Assembly: GCA_949361645.1 (NCBI GenBank)
Contig: OX442428.1
Location: 8,388,889 to 8,452,888, forward strand
DNA length: 64,000 nucleotides
Origin: Spongilla lacustris
Lineage: Eukaryota > Porifera > Demospongiae > Spongillida > Spongillidae
Direction: 5' to 3'
Translations under genes and position numbers: made by a program
The notes under the pieces: model-generated
Told to the model about the DNA's origin: nothing
What the model saw: the letters and a program-made list of their open reading frames with translations, nothing else
Database searches by the model: none
Part shown: positions 9,936-22,074 of the stretch, in pieces
Numbering within the stretch: position 1 is the first letter of the stretch
Layout of the letters: each line of letters opens with the position of its first letter

Positions 9936-11032
9936 ATTGACGATCGATAAACAATGGACTGGGGACCAGGAGAAGTATATTTAATATGCCTCATTTCTGA
10001 CGGATTGCAGGCGTGCCAGCCGTGACAATAAAGTAATAAGTTACGCCCTGTTGCGGTTATTTGCTAGCCCTATTTATTAATGCTAGCATGCGCTAGCATG
10101 CATGCACCTCTTACGATCTTCTATGCATGAAAAATAAATATTAATACTGACTTGTCATGGCCGGAGACAACTTTTGAGATTTGGGGGGGGCTTAGTTCAG
10201 CGTTGTAAGCTCCCCCATCGCATGGGGTCTGGGGCGGAGCCCCAGAAGCCAACGCTTTTTGCGTTGAAAATCCCCCCAATAGTACGCAAAAACTGCACTA
10301 AAAATCAGATCGAGGCTGGGAAGCCACAGGCACAGATCAAGAGCTCAGCCTATATGCATGTTCAAAGCGCCGATAAATCGCCGTGATAATGTTCCAAACG
10401 CTTGGTTAATATCTATGGTATAGTACTGAAGTATAGTACTCACTGAACTCACCGTTCATTCGTTTAGAAAATGCACTGCTTGGAAGCCCCCTCATCGGAG
10501 CCTGGGGTGGAACTTATGGAAAATCATTTAATCGATATCTCTTCGAAAAAGGTTTGATTTGCTCTTTATTAAATTAGATTACAATGAATTGTGCTATGCA
10601 TTTGCTAGCTGCTTATTTGTTGGCCAAAAAAAGAGCGGGCAATTCGTCTTTCGAGGATGCCATGCATTTCTTTTTCAAGTGTACTAGTGATATTGCCAAC
10701 TACTTTTGCAATGGATGTATGTAATTATTTTAATTGTAGCCCATACGAGTACAGAAAAAAAAAATTAGAAGATGAAACTTAGGGGAAAAATATATGGCCA
10801 AATATGATGTTCTTCACTGTACTGCTTAGTGCTCAGCTGATATTCATAGCATTCCGCTCGCGCCACAATTAACGATTCTAATTGTATTAATATTTAATAT
10901 TAGTATTAGAGAAAATATTTGGGGGGGCTTAAGCCCCCCAAGCCCCCCCTTGTCTCCGGCCATACTTGTGGATGAACGTAACCAGACCTACTTCTCCTGG
11001 TCCCCAGTCCATCGTTATCGATCGTCAACAAT
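9936..11032. mobile_element. inverted-repeat element carrying a nested hAT-like MITE
   Basis: The left word attgacgatcgataaacaat then ggactggggaccaggagaag (9936-9975) is repeated in inverted form at 10991-11032 with a few changes. Between the arms are AT-rich sequence and the element at 10157-10963. No transposase reading frame is seen. It may be the remains of a DNA transposon of about 1.1 kb. Confidence 0.55.
10157..10963. mobile_element. nonautonomous element with atggccggagacaa termini
   Basis: The terminal 14 nt atggccggagacaa are exactly inverted at 10950-10963. The word acttgt flanks the left end (10150-10155, one extra base) and right end (10964-10969), as a target duplication would. 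Internally, tgtaagctcccccatcg and gagccccagaagccaacgc resemble 41664-41715 in the element at 41552, so they are one family. Length 807 bp, non-coding. The termini and duplication would fit a hAT-like MITE, by inference. Confidence 0.7.
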
Positions 11033-11046
11033 GAAGTGTTTCATTA

Positions 11047-12206
11047 CAGTGCCGGCTCGGAACTGTAGAAAGTAACACCTCGGAACTGTAGACTTTTACA
11101 GCGATTCATTGTTTATTTAGGCGTCCCATAATTCGATAACGTGGTCAGAGTGGCAATTGATTATGCTTACCTAAGTCAACAGTCCAGCCCAGCTTTTACA
11201 TAATATTATGTAACTTTTCTAGCAGTCACGCGCACTTCCCTATGTGCTTGTGCGTAGTCAGGCTGATGCTTCTGAGTTTACAACACGAATACTTGCGCGC
11301 ACACGCACAAACACAGTTAAGACCAATACATGTGTGCTATGTAGCATGATACCTAGCTATAACCTGCAAAGTGTCATACACACAAAGTTGATAGTACAGC
11401 TTACCTAGCGCCTCGACGTAAGCAGACCGAACGCTAAGTGCTCCTTAATTAGGTTCATGTAGGAAAGCGTTGGAAGCAGCTAGTTGTAAGCCACTTACAG
11501 AAAGATTTGCTAAACCATTTACGGAGGTACAAGAACCATGTATTGCTAACACACAGTACTGCTTACAGTGTAACATTTTCAAGCGTGGCTACTTTTGGTA
11601 ATGTATACGTATAATGACCATGTGTCATATTATTATTACCGGTATATAGTAGCCACGCTTGAAGATCAGATGTTACGCTATAAGCAGTACTGTGTGTTAG
11701 CAATAAATGGTTGTTGTATCCCTTTCTCTCTTTTTAACTCCGTAAATGGTTTAGCAAACCTTTCTGTAAATGGCTTTCCTACATGAACTACACGTCGAGG
11801 CGCTAGGTAAGCTGTACTATATGTGCTTGTGTGTATGACACTTGCAGGTGTAGTAAGCAGCTTTTACGCCTTCAACCCTTCGAACTTTAGCTAGGTATGC
11901 TAAATAGCACACGTGTATTGGTCTTATAACTGTGTTTGTGCGTGTGCGCGCAAGTATTCGTGTTGTAAACTCAGAAGCATCAGCCTGAATACGCACAAGC
12001 ACAAGTAAATTACATAAGCGCGCGTGACTGCTGGAAAAGTTACATAATATTATGTAAAAGCTGGGCTGGACTGTTAACTTAGGTAAGCATAATCAATTGC
12101 CACTCTGACCACGTTATCGAATTATGGGACGCCTAAATAAACAATGAATCGCTGTAAAAGTCTACTGTTCCGAGGTGTTACTGTCTACAGTTCCGAGCCG
12201 GCACTG
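11047..12206. mobile_element. 1.16 kb foldback element with 550 bp terminal inverted repeats and TA flanks
   Basis: The left arm 11047-11593 and right arm 11648-12206 are close inverted copies separated by a 54 nt loop. The ends are CAGTGCCGGCTCGGAACTGT and its complement. Both ends are flanked by TA (11045-11046 and 12207-12208). A TA duplication and CAGTG end are features of Tc1/mariner-like elements. The word tcggaactgtaga recurs close to the end. The arms are unusually long for a MITE. No transposase frame is present, so it would depend on a helper. Confidence 0.8.
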
Positions 12207-12350
12207 TACATTGAAACCTTGGACAAAAGGCTACGCCCCTTGATACGCCATAGCAACGGACCTAATTACGACCCTAGCAAACCACGTTGAAGTTAGCCCC
12301 ACATTCCTCAGCCGCACATTCCAATAAAATCAACAGCTCCAAAACAAAAA

Positions 12351-12380
12351 TCGGCGCGCGCGAACAGTAACGCGCGCCGA
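12351..12380. other. GC-rich hairpin
   Basis: tcggcgcgcgcg pairs with cgcgcgccga across an 8 nt loop. It stands out in AT-rich surroundings. The role is unknown; it lies just outside the left 169 bp satellite array. Confidence 0.6.
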
Positions 12381-12429
12381 TTAATGCCATAAAAATCTTT
12401 GACAATTCATATATAAACACAGTCCTGCC

Positions 12430-13040
12430 TGCTCCAATAGGACTCATGTTCCTGGTGAGGCTATCCTATGGGGACCTCACGCAAGGTCTGCCTCAATTTA
12501 CTGTCCATGACACATGTCCATGGCCCCAGGACCATTGGCTCTGTCACACCTGCATGCACACATACACCTGGGTGAGTTATGCAGGGCATGCCAAAGAAAG
12601 ATGATCCTGGACAGGCTATGCTATGTGGACCTCACACAAGGTCTGCCTGATTTTACTGTCCATGACACATATCAATGGCCCCTCCCACCTGAGGACCGTT
12701 GGCTATGTCACATGTAAACCTATATGCACTCATACACCTGGGTGAGTCATGCATGGCCGGCCAATAAAAGATGATCCTGGTGAGGCTATGCTATGGGGAC
12801 CTCACACAAGGTCTACCTGACTGCACCGTCTGTCCATGACCCATGTCCATGGCCCCTCCCACCTGAGGACCGTTGGCTATGACACATGTACACCCGCATG
12901 CACTCATACACCTGGGTGAGTCATGCAGGGCAGGCCAAAGAAAGATGATCCTGGTGAGGCTATGTTATGGGGACCTCACACAAAGTCTGCCTGACTTTTG
13001 TGTTCATGACACATGTGGATGGCCCCTCCCACCTGAGAAT
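12430..13040 (+). repeat. 169 bp satellite array, left copy (about 3.5 units)
   Basis: Units contain gaccgttggctatg, cacctgggtgagtcatgcag and gatgatcctggtgaggctat at a spacing of about 169 bp. The same unit occurs in reverse complement at 17000-18095, so the two arrays face each other around the Ulp1-like gene. Reading frames within it on either strand are repeat shadows. Confidence 0.9.
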
Positions 13041-15299
13041 GTTGGTGTCATTCATGTTACTCATTTCGAATAATGGAAAAATGTTTTTCAATTTCATGGT
13101 AAGGTGTGGCTAAGAAGGTGATTTATTGCTGATGGTCTGTCGATGTTATATGTTTTCATTAAAAGAGCTACGATAATCTGGGGGAAAGGATACTGATTAA
13201 TGTGCATTGAGAGAACATTAATAATAGGTACCTCTGGCCAAACAATCAGCTTGTTCAATGGAGATAGCAAGAGTGAACACTCTCCAGTTCTTGCAAATTG
13301 TAAAATACTTCAAGTATACCTGTGAAATACAGGACTGTAATGTTGCTATACATCAAGGGATGTAACACACCATGTCATAACCGCATTCATACAGTGGCCA
13401 ATATAAATCATCATCTTGTAGCCTTTTTAGTTCAGTTAGATGTAATTTAAGTTCTGATATTTTCCAATCACTTAAAATGGCTCGAATACTTGGCTGGATG
13501 GGAGAAGTTTCATTTGATGTATTATCCTTTGATGAAAATACCTCTATATCCTTCACAACTCGTCTTATTGAACTTCTTTGAAATGGGAATTTGTTTCTAA
13601 TAAGAATATTTTGAAAAGTATTTAGATATTACTATCATTGTAACTTACGGCAATGGCTTCCTTTGCAATTTTGGGAAATTCTTCATGTAGAGATCTTTAC
13701 CCCATCTTGGTGCATATAGGTCTTATGGGTCAGGCGCATATGTGTAGTCTGGCATTAGAAGATCATTGACATCTGGACCACTGTCTGTGCTGTCACTATC
13801 ATTGCTGCTTTCAACACTTTCAATGATATCTCCATCATTTCCATTCTCATTGCTAATTTGAGACTCGTCACTGCTTTCATCACATTCTGAAATAAATCTG
13901 ATTGAAAAGTAGAATGATGAAATGCTAGAGTAACCTTGGTATTTATGGTCACAAGTTGCATTTCCATCACACAAGCATGCTTCACCAGCACCCTAAATTG
14001 TGAAAAAAAGCATGAAATTTATGCAATCATACAGTTTTATGTACTGTGTTATTCTGCTCAAAGGTGATGTTTGTAGAACACAGAATTTAACAAGTAAAAT
14101 TAAACTGTTTGTTCAGCATACCAACAGGCAGTAGGGCTCCCATGGATAACTCATAAACCATTTGCAGCCGGAATGTATCCATCAGCTCCTGCAGATATCT
14201 TATGACATCCAAAACAATAAATATACCTTGAGTGTGCAAGAGTGGCAATTGATCAAGAATTAATCTTCCAGCCTAAAAATATCCATATTAGCTTACTGAG
14301 GTTATGATATTTATTGCATAGGAACTTACAAAACACATGAAAACACCGCAGTCAGATACATTTCATTGCATTGGATAGTTGCTCCCCTGTAACACAACAA
14401 AATTATTAAAAAGTCATAATTATTATTGTAATCTATATGGACCACTGAATCCTTGTAAGTCCAGTTAGAAAATGAGTCATGGTGATCTGGTAGGTGTGAA
14501 AACTCTCTGTTCAGATATAACCTAAATCAGTCAAGCATTGCCATTACCAAATCCAGTTAATTGCATCTGTGTCATTTTGGTGTAAGGAATCAATGCTTTC
14601 AATGATGCAACGTTTAGTGTGCACAACCTAAAGGAATTTATTAATGCCAAGGCATGCTTCAATAATTGAACATTACCAATAAACTCCAGTGCTGTGGCTT
14701 GTGTACAGGGAGTAACAAAATATCATACAGAATCAAATTTTGTCCCTTATATGCATATCCTTACACCTGAATATCCCTTAGCTTTTATAATAGGCTAAAA
14801 TGTGGGATCAAAACACTTTGTCTTTGTTCCATTCTAATGGGTTATTGAAATGTCATAGAAACCAAAATACGCTTTTCTGCACATACCTTGTGAGCTATCA
14901 ATTGGAAATATGATGAAATGATATAAAAAAGTGGAAATAAATATAAGTCTACAAACTTCAGTGCTTACCTTGGAGTCTAGCCATCCTCCAGATGCAACAT
15001 TATTCAAGTCTTCTTTCTGAAGCTGGAGCATTGAACAAGGCATAGGAATCCTATGCTTCAACTATAGAGTGTAAAATTCAGGCATAAGTATGTAATGTAG
15101 TGAATATTTACTGAGTACCTCAACTTCTACATGTTTTGGTATACCAGGATAACACTAAGATGAAAAACATTACAACATATAGACAGACTGAGCCTCAGCC
15201 TACTAGTTCTGAATCTGAGATGGTATGATCTGCTGTAACATCATCATTCTTAATAATTACTGCCTTTAGTAATAGTGATACATATTGTATGCATTTAAA

Positions 15300-15620
15300 C
15301 AAAACCTCCTCATGTTGCATCTCATCCTCCTCATATTGCCTCTCATCCTCCTCATGTTGCCTCTCATCTTTCTCAGTTTGCCCCTCATCCTCCTCATGTT
15401 GCATCTCATTCTCATGTTGGCTCTCATCCTCCTCCTGTTGCCTCTTATCCTCCTCATTTTGCCTCTCATCCTCCTCCTGTTGCCTCTCATCCTCCTCATT
15501 TTGCCTCTCATCCTCCTCATGTTGCAACTCATCCTCCTCATGTTGCAACTCATCCTCCTCATGTTGCAACTCATCCTCCTCATGTTGCCCCTCATCCTCC
15601 TCATGTTGCCTCTCATCCTC
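15300..15620 (-). repeat. 21 bp coding minisatellite (EEDERQH heptads)
   Basis: About 15 units of 21 nt read EEDE, then R, L, G, S or M, then QH or QN, on the minus strand within the Ulp1-like gene. The composition is extremely acidic and polar and would form a charged helix or disordered linker. The plus strand is open too, which is a consequence of the repeat. Confidence 0.9.
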
Positions 15621-16099
15621 CTTTTTCTTTTCATTCTCTGGCTCGTAAGTCATCTCCAATGCAATGGTCACCCCGTCATCTCCTTGTGCACAACATCCCT
15701 TGACTCTCCACTCCAGTCCTCATCTATATCACATGACATAAAGTAAAGTTTATACTTAGTGATTTTGTTTAGGGAGTAAACAATGTTTAATGTTTTGATG
15801 AAGGGCAAATGGTTGTGCACCTACCCCCTGCTTATAATTAGACGTGGCATGGGAAAGCATTTAGAGCATTGAAAGGGGACCTTGTCTAAGGTTAAAGTAG
15901 GTCTAGCCTGCCTAAACATACCATCCCAAACTAGATTGTTCCTATGTCTGGTTCCAGATATGGTATATTGCTATATATAATGGTGTTCTTGGGAAAGCAG
16001 CCATTCAGTCTCATAGCCAGCTATCGACGACCTGAACTTTTGCTGACCCACCCACCACTCCCCTTGTGCACTGTTTGTACTTGTACACTGATTTTCCTG

Positions 16100-16335
16100 T
16101 CATACATCAATGGCAGGTGGCACCCTTCGGGCTTCTACCCTGACCAACCACGTCAAACCCATGACCGCGTCATGGTGTGGCCCACCTGGTCGCACCCAAG
16201 GCAAGCCAGCACTACCTTGGTCCCAGGTCGGTCAGCGGGGAGGGCCTACCACTCACCATGACCACGTCATGGTAGTGGCACGTCTGGTCACACCCAAGGC
16301 AAGCCAGCACTACCTTGGTCCCAGATTGGCCTGAT
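16100..16335. repeat. duplicated segment of about 100 bp
   Basis: caaggcaagccagcactacc followed by ttggtcccag occurs twice (about 16197 and 16298). A related tcatggt word precedes each copy. It lies in a probable intron of the Ulp1-like gene. Confidence 0.75.
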
Positions 16336-16429
16336 GGGTACACCCTGTCACCAGGTTGCCGCCTGACTCCTTTTGGGCAAAACTGTTATCCGTCAATTAG
16401 TATAGATGCATGACAGGGGTTGAGGGAAC

Positions 16430-16575
16430 TCGGTTAGCGATATGCATTAGCACAGTATGAGCATTCTTAAAGCATTAGGGAGTACATGTATGCATTAGCA
16501 CAGCATGAGCATTCTTACAGCATTAGGGATTAATGTACGCATAAGCACGGAATGAGCATTCATACAGCATTAAGA
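16430..16575. repeat. minisatellite, unit about 60 bp, three copies
   Basis: Units share gcattagcacagcatgagca followed by ttcttacagcatta. It lies in a probable intron just downstream of the second exon of the Ulp1-like gene. Confidence 0.8.
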
Positions 16576-16999
16576 GTGATATTAAGACAATACCCATGAA
16601 TGTACGCAGATTGCCTCTGTTGTTGGACCACCATTTGTAAACAACAAGAACATACTTGGCAGATGGTCTGATAAAGCCAGAAAGACTTGCAGCTACCAAG
16701 AACCAATACCCACTGGGAGCAGTCCTTGATGCATTGGGAGGAGGCCTGCCTCTTTCTCGAAGTATGGCTATGAATCTCTTGACATCAATGTGGTGTTTTG
16801 TTCTTCCCTGAAATTTTTAAGCTATTATTAGAAGCACACACTCCAAAGTATCAACTTACCATACGTCCACTGCTCTGAAAACTTCCTTCAGCAGGGAACA
16901 TTTGCTTATATAGCAGCTAAGAATATTCCAGCAGAGTAGCATTTTACACCAGATCATGCTCCTCACACATGTAATGCTAATTGCAAATTATCGCCCACA

Positions 17000-18095
17000 G
17001 TAAGTCATGGAGGAGGAGGATCTGAGCATGATGCTATGCATTCACTGAGATATATGATATAAGTCAGTGCACAACTACATAGCCAATGGTTATCAGGTGA
17101 CAGGGGCCATGGACATTTGTCATAGACAGTAAAGTCAGGCAGACCTTGTGTGAGGTCCACATAGCATAGCCTCACCAGGATCGTCTTTCTTTGGCCTGCC
17201 CTGCATGACTCACCCAGGTGTATGAGTGCATGCAAGTGTACATGTGACATAGCCAACGGTCCTCAGGTGAGAGTGGCCATGGACATGTGTCATGGACAGT
17301 AAAGTCAGGCAGACCTTGTGTGAGGTCCCCATAACATAGCCTCATCAGGATCATCTTTCTTTGGCCTGCCATGCATGACTCACCCAGGTGTACGAGTGAA
17401 TACAGGTGTACATGTGACATAGCCAACGGTCCTCTGGTGGGAGGGGCCATGGACATGTGTCATGGACAGTACAATCAGGCATACCTTGTGTGAGGTTCCC
17501 ATAGCATAACCTCACCAGGATCATCTTTCTTTGGCCTGCCATGCATGACTCACCCAGGAGTATGAGTGCATGCAGGTGTACATGTGACATAGCCAACGGT
17601 CCTCAGGTGAGTGGGGCCATGGACATGTGTCATGGACAGTAAAGTCAGGCAGACCTTGTATGAGGTCCCCATAGCATAGCCTTGGCTTGCTATGCATGAC
17701 TCACCCAGGTGTATGAGTGCATGCAGGTGTACATGTGACATAGGTAACCTCAGGTGAGTCGGGCCATGGACATGTGTCATGGACAGTAAAATCAGGCATA
17801 CCTTGTGTGAGGTGCACATACAGGATCATGTTTCATGGGCCTGCCCTGCATGACTCACCCAGGTGTATGAGTGCATGCAAGTGTACATGTGACATAGCCA
17901 ACGGTCCTCAGGTGGGAGGGGCCATGGACATGTGTCATGGACAGTAAAGTAAGGCAGATCTTGTGTGAGGTCCCCATAACATAGCCTCACCAGGATCATC
18001 TTTCTTTGGCCAGCCATGCATGACTCACCCAGGTGTACGAGTGAATACAGGTGTACATGTGACATAGCCAACGGTCCTCTGGTGGGAGGGGCCAT
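17000..18095 (-). repeat. 169 bp satellite array, right copy (about 6 units, inverted)
   Basis: Landmark catagccaacggtcctc recurs near 17249, 17418, 17587, 17895 and 18064, one unit being shorter near 17740. It is the reverse complement of the array at 12430-13040. It ends abruptly at gggccatggtttgcc near 18096. Apparent peptides containing HVHLHALIHLGESC are repeat shadows. Confidence 0.9.
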
Positions 18096-18435
18096 GGTTT
18101 GCCTTTTATCTAATGGGCGCTAACTCGGACTAGCTGGATTCAGCGTGTCACCGCGTGTCACTCTAGGCAAAAACTATATTTCAATAATCACGTGAGATTT
18201 TACAATCAGTTATGTAGCACAATTTCGCACACTCCCCATCTTGACTAGTGAGAATTAGTCAACAAACTATCAGTTCAATTTGACTTCATCCACTCTGTAA
18301 TCTTCTGCCTTGCTCTTTGTGCAGATGCCCTCGCTGGCTGCACCTTCTTTTCTTCCTGTACCTCCTTTTCATCTTGGCCCTTTTGCTGAGACAGCCTCAA
18401 CTTGATATCTTCTGCAACACTTACATCATCGACAT

Positions 18436-21400
18436 TCACTTCAAGAGAAAAAAGGTGTTGGCAGGACGCTTTAAAACTGTAAAACCATTTCCACTCCGGA
18501 CACGAACCTTTGCGCCCCTCACAACTCCATCCGATCCCTTGAGCAAACCTTCAACCTTTGCCAACTTCCAAAATATTCAAGGGTGGTCCTCATCATATAC
18601 CAGAATGACGTCTCCAACAGACACAGGTTCATGAAGTGTAGTAGGCTTCTGTGCGTAGCGATGCATCTCCCTCAGCTCCACTAAATACTCCCACTTCCAG
18701 CGCTTCCAGAAATGGTCCAACATGACTGTGAGGTGTTTCATCCGTCTGGTAAGTACTTCTGGGGTATGGGATGCATGGTAGTCAGGGTCATCCTCTGAGT
18801 CCTGTGGATCAGGTAGACTGATTAACCTACGACCAGTTAGCAGGTGGGATGGAGTTAGTGGCTCTTCAAGGTCTTCCGATGACACATATGTCAGTGGCCG
18901 TGAATTCAGGATGGCGTCGACTTCTACCAGAACAGTCTGAAGTTCCTCATAAGAGAGCCTTGTGGTTCCAATGATTTTCTTCAAGCAATGCTTGATTGAC
19001 TTCACCAGTCTTTCAAAAAATCCTCCCCACCATGGCGCTTTTTCAAGATTGAAGTTCCACTTAACACGTACACCAGCAAAGAACTCTTCAATTTCTGGAC
19101 GGTTCAGAATCTCAGTAATGACCTTGTCAGCAGCCTTGAATGTTTTGCTGTTGTCAGAGATAATCACTCGAGGGATTCCCCTCCTGGCCACAAACCGCTT
19201 GAAGCATCGAATGAATGCTTCGGTGGTCATATCCACAACCAGGTCCAAGTGTAGCGCTCGGGTGGCACAACAAGTAAACAGACAGATCCACACTTTGTCT
19301 TCTGTACCCCTTAGGTACAGAGGTCCTGCATAATCCAAACCTGTGAACGCAAATGGTGGTGACTGAGTAACCCGAAACTCCGGCAGAGGGGGTGGTAGTG
19401 ATGATGCATAAGGCTTTCCATCGATCTTCTTACAGACCACACATTTGTGGAGTAGTTTCTTCACAACACTTCTTCCCTTTACAATCCAAAATCGACTACG
19501 AAGTTCCGTGAGGGTCTCCTTTACACCTCCATGTAGCACCTTCTCATGGCTCTGCCGTATCACCAGCATGGTGAAATGATGACTAGAAGGTAGAAGGATA
19601 GGGTGCTTCGCACATACATCCAGGTCGGCATTCCTCAACCTGCCTCCACACCGCCAAATCTCATTGTCACAGTACAACCCAAACTGAGTCTTCCACACTT
19701 GAAACTTTGCATCTTTAAGTAGTACAGCTTGTGATGACTTGATCCAGAATTCTTCAGCATCAGAGACGTCCTTCGATGATAAACCTGCAGATACTGACCC
19801 TCTGACCTTGAGAACTGCGATGAACTTAAGCACGTAAGCAGTCACTCTCAACAATCTTCCAAGCGAACTAAATCGTTGACACTGGATAACAGTGCCAATC
19901 TCTCCACCAACCAACAGCACATGTTGAGCACTTTTCTTCATCTCCAATATGCACTCGTCTGGCATCAACTCTTCGTCACAACTAGAAGCCTGGACTGGAT
20001 TGGAAAGCCAACTTGGTCCACTGAACCACACTGACTTGTTCAACAGTTCTGGTAGACTGATACCTCTGGAAGGCAGATCCGCTGGGTTATCATGTCCCGA
20101 ACAGTGTTTCCAACGCTGAGCTGGTACTAGGGTTCGGATTTCGTTGACTCGGTTCTGGACAAATTGTCTCCATTCCTGACTTTCACCTTTAATCCAATAC
20201 AGAGCAACCTTTGAGTCAGTGTAGCACATTGACGGCATCAAAGCTATCTCAGACCTCAAGGCTGACTCCAATGAAGATATCAGTCTGGCCAACAACAGTG
20301 CAGCCAACAATTCAAGCCTTGGAATGCTGTGTCCCTTGACTGGAGCAACCCTTGTCTTTGAGCCCACAAACCGTGTTGAACGACCGTCAGGGGTTTCGAT
20401 CAAAAGATACACTACAGCAGCATATGCTCGTTGTGAAGCATCACCGAATCCATGTAAGGTGTATGACGACGATGTCCTCACAGAATTCCTAAAGTAGCAC
20501 CTTGGAAAGCGTAGGGGTTCAACTTGCTGAAATTCACTCAACAGTTTCTTCCACTTTACAAGCAGTTCACCCGACAACTGATCGTCCCAGTTTAGGTGGT
20601 TGGCACACAGCTCTTGGAACATCATCTTGAACTGGTGACAGGCGACACAATGCCAATCGGATCATAAACCCTGGACACAATGCCAACAATGCCTCGTTTG
20701 GTTGGCTCCAACTCCATGGACAGCTTGCAAAGATGACTCAGGTCAAAGATGAACATATCCTCAGCAGGGTTCCACTGGATCCCCAAAACTTTAAGGCCTT
20801 TTAGGTGTGACTCATCTCCACCAAGTGCAACCTTGGCAAACGACAGCTCTTCTGAGGCGCTCTGATGTGGAGACACGGTCTCGGTACAGTTAACTGGACA
20901 GGATTCTTGCAAATCAATCTTCCGCTGCAGCATTGACGAATTTGTGACAAACTTTCTAAGATTGAAGCCACCTTCCTTTAACCATAGCTTGGACTTTGTG
21001 TACAACACAAATGCTTCTTCCACACTGTCAGCTCCATATGTTACATCATCAACATAGAGTGCTCGTTCAAGTCTATCCACGGTTTCTGAATCAGCTGACC
21101 TATACTTCTCCAAGTGATATCTCAGTGTAGCATTAAGTAGGAAGGGACTTGAGGCAACCCCAAAAACCACTCTAGTGAATCGTAGTACCTGAAGTTTGGG
21201 TAGATCAGCATGGACATTGTCAACCCAGAGAAATCTCAAGACGTCCATATCCTTCTTGTCAACAGAGACCATCAGAAATGCTTTCTCTATATCAGCAACT
21301 AGGGCAACTTGATTCAGACGAAATCGCACCAGAATGTCGAAGATGAACTGTCCGAACGGTGGCCCTGCATATAGACAATCATTCAAGGAGGGTCCGTCTT

Positions 21401-21615
21401 CTTTAGCAGAGGCATCATAAACAATCCTCAACTTCGTTGTCTGCTTGTCATCCCGTATGACTCCGTGATGAGGTATGTAGTGCACCTTCTCCATAACAGA
21501 AGTCCATGGGTCTTGAACCACTACTACAATGCCTTCTTTGAGCTGCTCCTTAATCACCCTCACAACCTCAGAGAACCATGAGATCACAGCGGGGAGAACA
21601 TTCTGAAGTGATGTA
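18436..21615 (-). pseudogene. BEL/Pao retrotransposon pol fragment
   Basis: Minus-strand frames at 21615-20622 and 20625-18577 code a Pao-type pol. In order these are reverse transcriptase (LVADIEKAF, then YVDDV at the active site), RNase H (CYTDSKVALYW), an integrase zinc-binding region (H and CVVC), the integrase core (FTGLDYAGP, IISDNSKTF, KAPWWGGFFERLV) and the start of the DUF5641 tail (HFWKRWKWEYL). Breaks: a one-base frame shift near 20622-20640 between RT and RNase H, and an in-frame TGA at 18577-18579, after which coding sequence continues to about 18436. Gag and protease are absent. The 5' side stops near a CA microsatellite and no LTR was found. It is a truncated, inactive copy, different in sequence from the element at 33201. 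Confidence 0.9.
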
Positions 21616-21636
21616 TATGAGATTAGGAAAGGACAG

Positions 21637-21716
21637 GCACACACACACACCACACCACACACACAACACACAACATACACACCACACACACACATACACA
21701 CACCTTTATTAACATC
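21637..21716. repeat. CA-rich microsatellite
   Basis: Imperfect cacaca and accacac runs border the truncated 5' side of the BEL/Pao fragment. They create a false N-terminal extension in that reading frame. Confidence 0.9.
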
Positions 21717-22074
21717 TGAATGTGTGAAGGGCATCTGTTAAACAAGCCATGCAGGTTAATTGGTAACACACACACACATGTATCACACAGTACCTTGATA
21801 CTGACGAATTGTACACAGGTGTGATGCGGATTGGTGCCCACTGCATGGGAACATGGGATATTGATAACATGGGCACATGGCAACATGGGGGTACAGTAGC
21901 GGCTCGCACATCCGTACTTTTCACACCTCGCACATCAGCAAAAATAATTGTATTTTCACCAGATGTTGTAGCTTTCATAAGCAAACCCTATCGATCCCTC
22001 CCACTAGCCATATAATAGTATTCACTGTTTACACGCGCCTGCACCTTGGGATATCAATGCAATTAGCATGTACA

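Larger units (their letters stand above)
13353..16901 (-). pseudogene. Ulp1/SENP-type (peptidase C48) multi-exon gene with in-frame stops
   Basis: Minus-strand exons read: 16901-16860 (start MFPAEGSFQSSGRM), 16807-16594, about 15730-15204, 15154-15119, 15061-14969, 14745-14677, 14627-14548, 14521-14443, 14386-14330, 14272-14122, about 13994-13649 and 13596-13353. Most introns are about 50 nt and most junction phases agree; the 14122 junction does not join cleanly. The C48 signature is in order: GGWLDSK, then LLLPVHKPQHWSLL (catalytic His), CIIESIDSL (Asp), and SDCGVFMCF (Cys). Ulp1/SENP enzymes process or remove SUMO-like modifiers. The N-terminal piece has RERGRPPPNASRTAP and YVLVVYKWWSNN, not recognised. 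An acidic heptad repeat lies between. Breaks: TGA at 14363-14365 five codons before the catalytic Cys, TAA at 13723-13725 in a frame that continues and splices onward, a 26 nt intron at 14522-14547, and a missing stretch of the domain between 14969 and 14745. Inverted 169 bp satellite arrays lie on both sides. Confidence 0.7.

Noticed and set aside
15266..15746. Plus-strand frames rich in L/I or S/C
   Set aside because: They are complements of the acidic heptad repeat, which is in frame with the minus-strand Ulp1-like gene.
17005..18095. Cys/His-containing frames (HLGESC...) as zinc-finger-like genes
   Set aside because: They repeat with the 169 bp satellite unit and also appear in the left array on the opposite strand.
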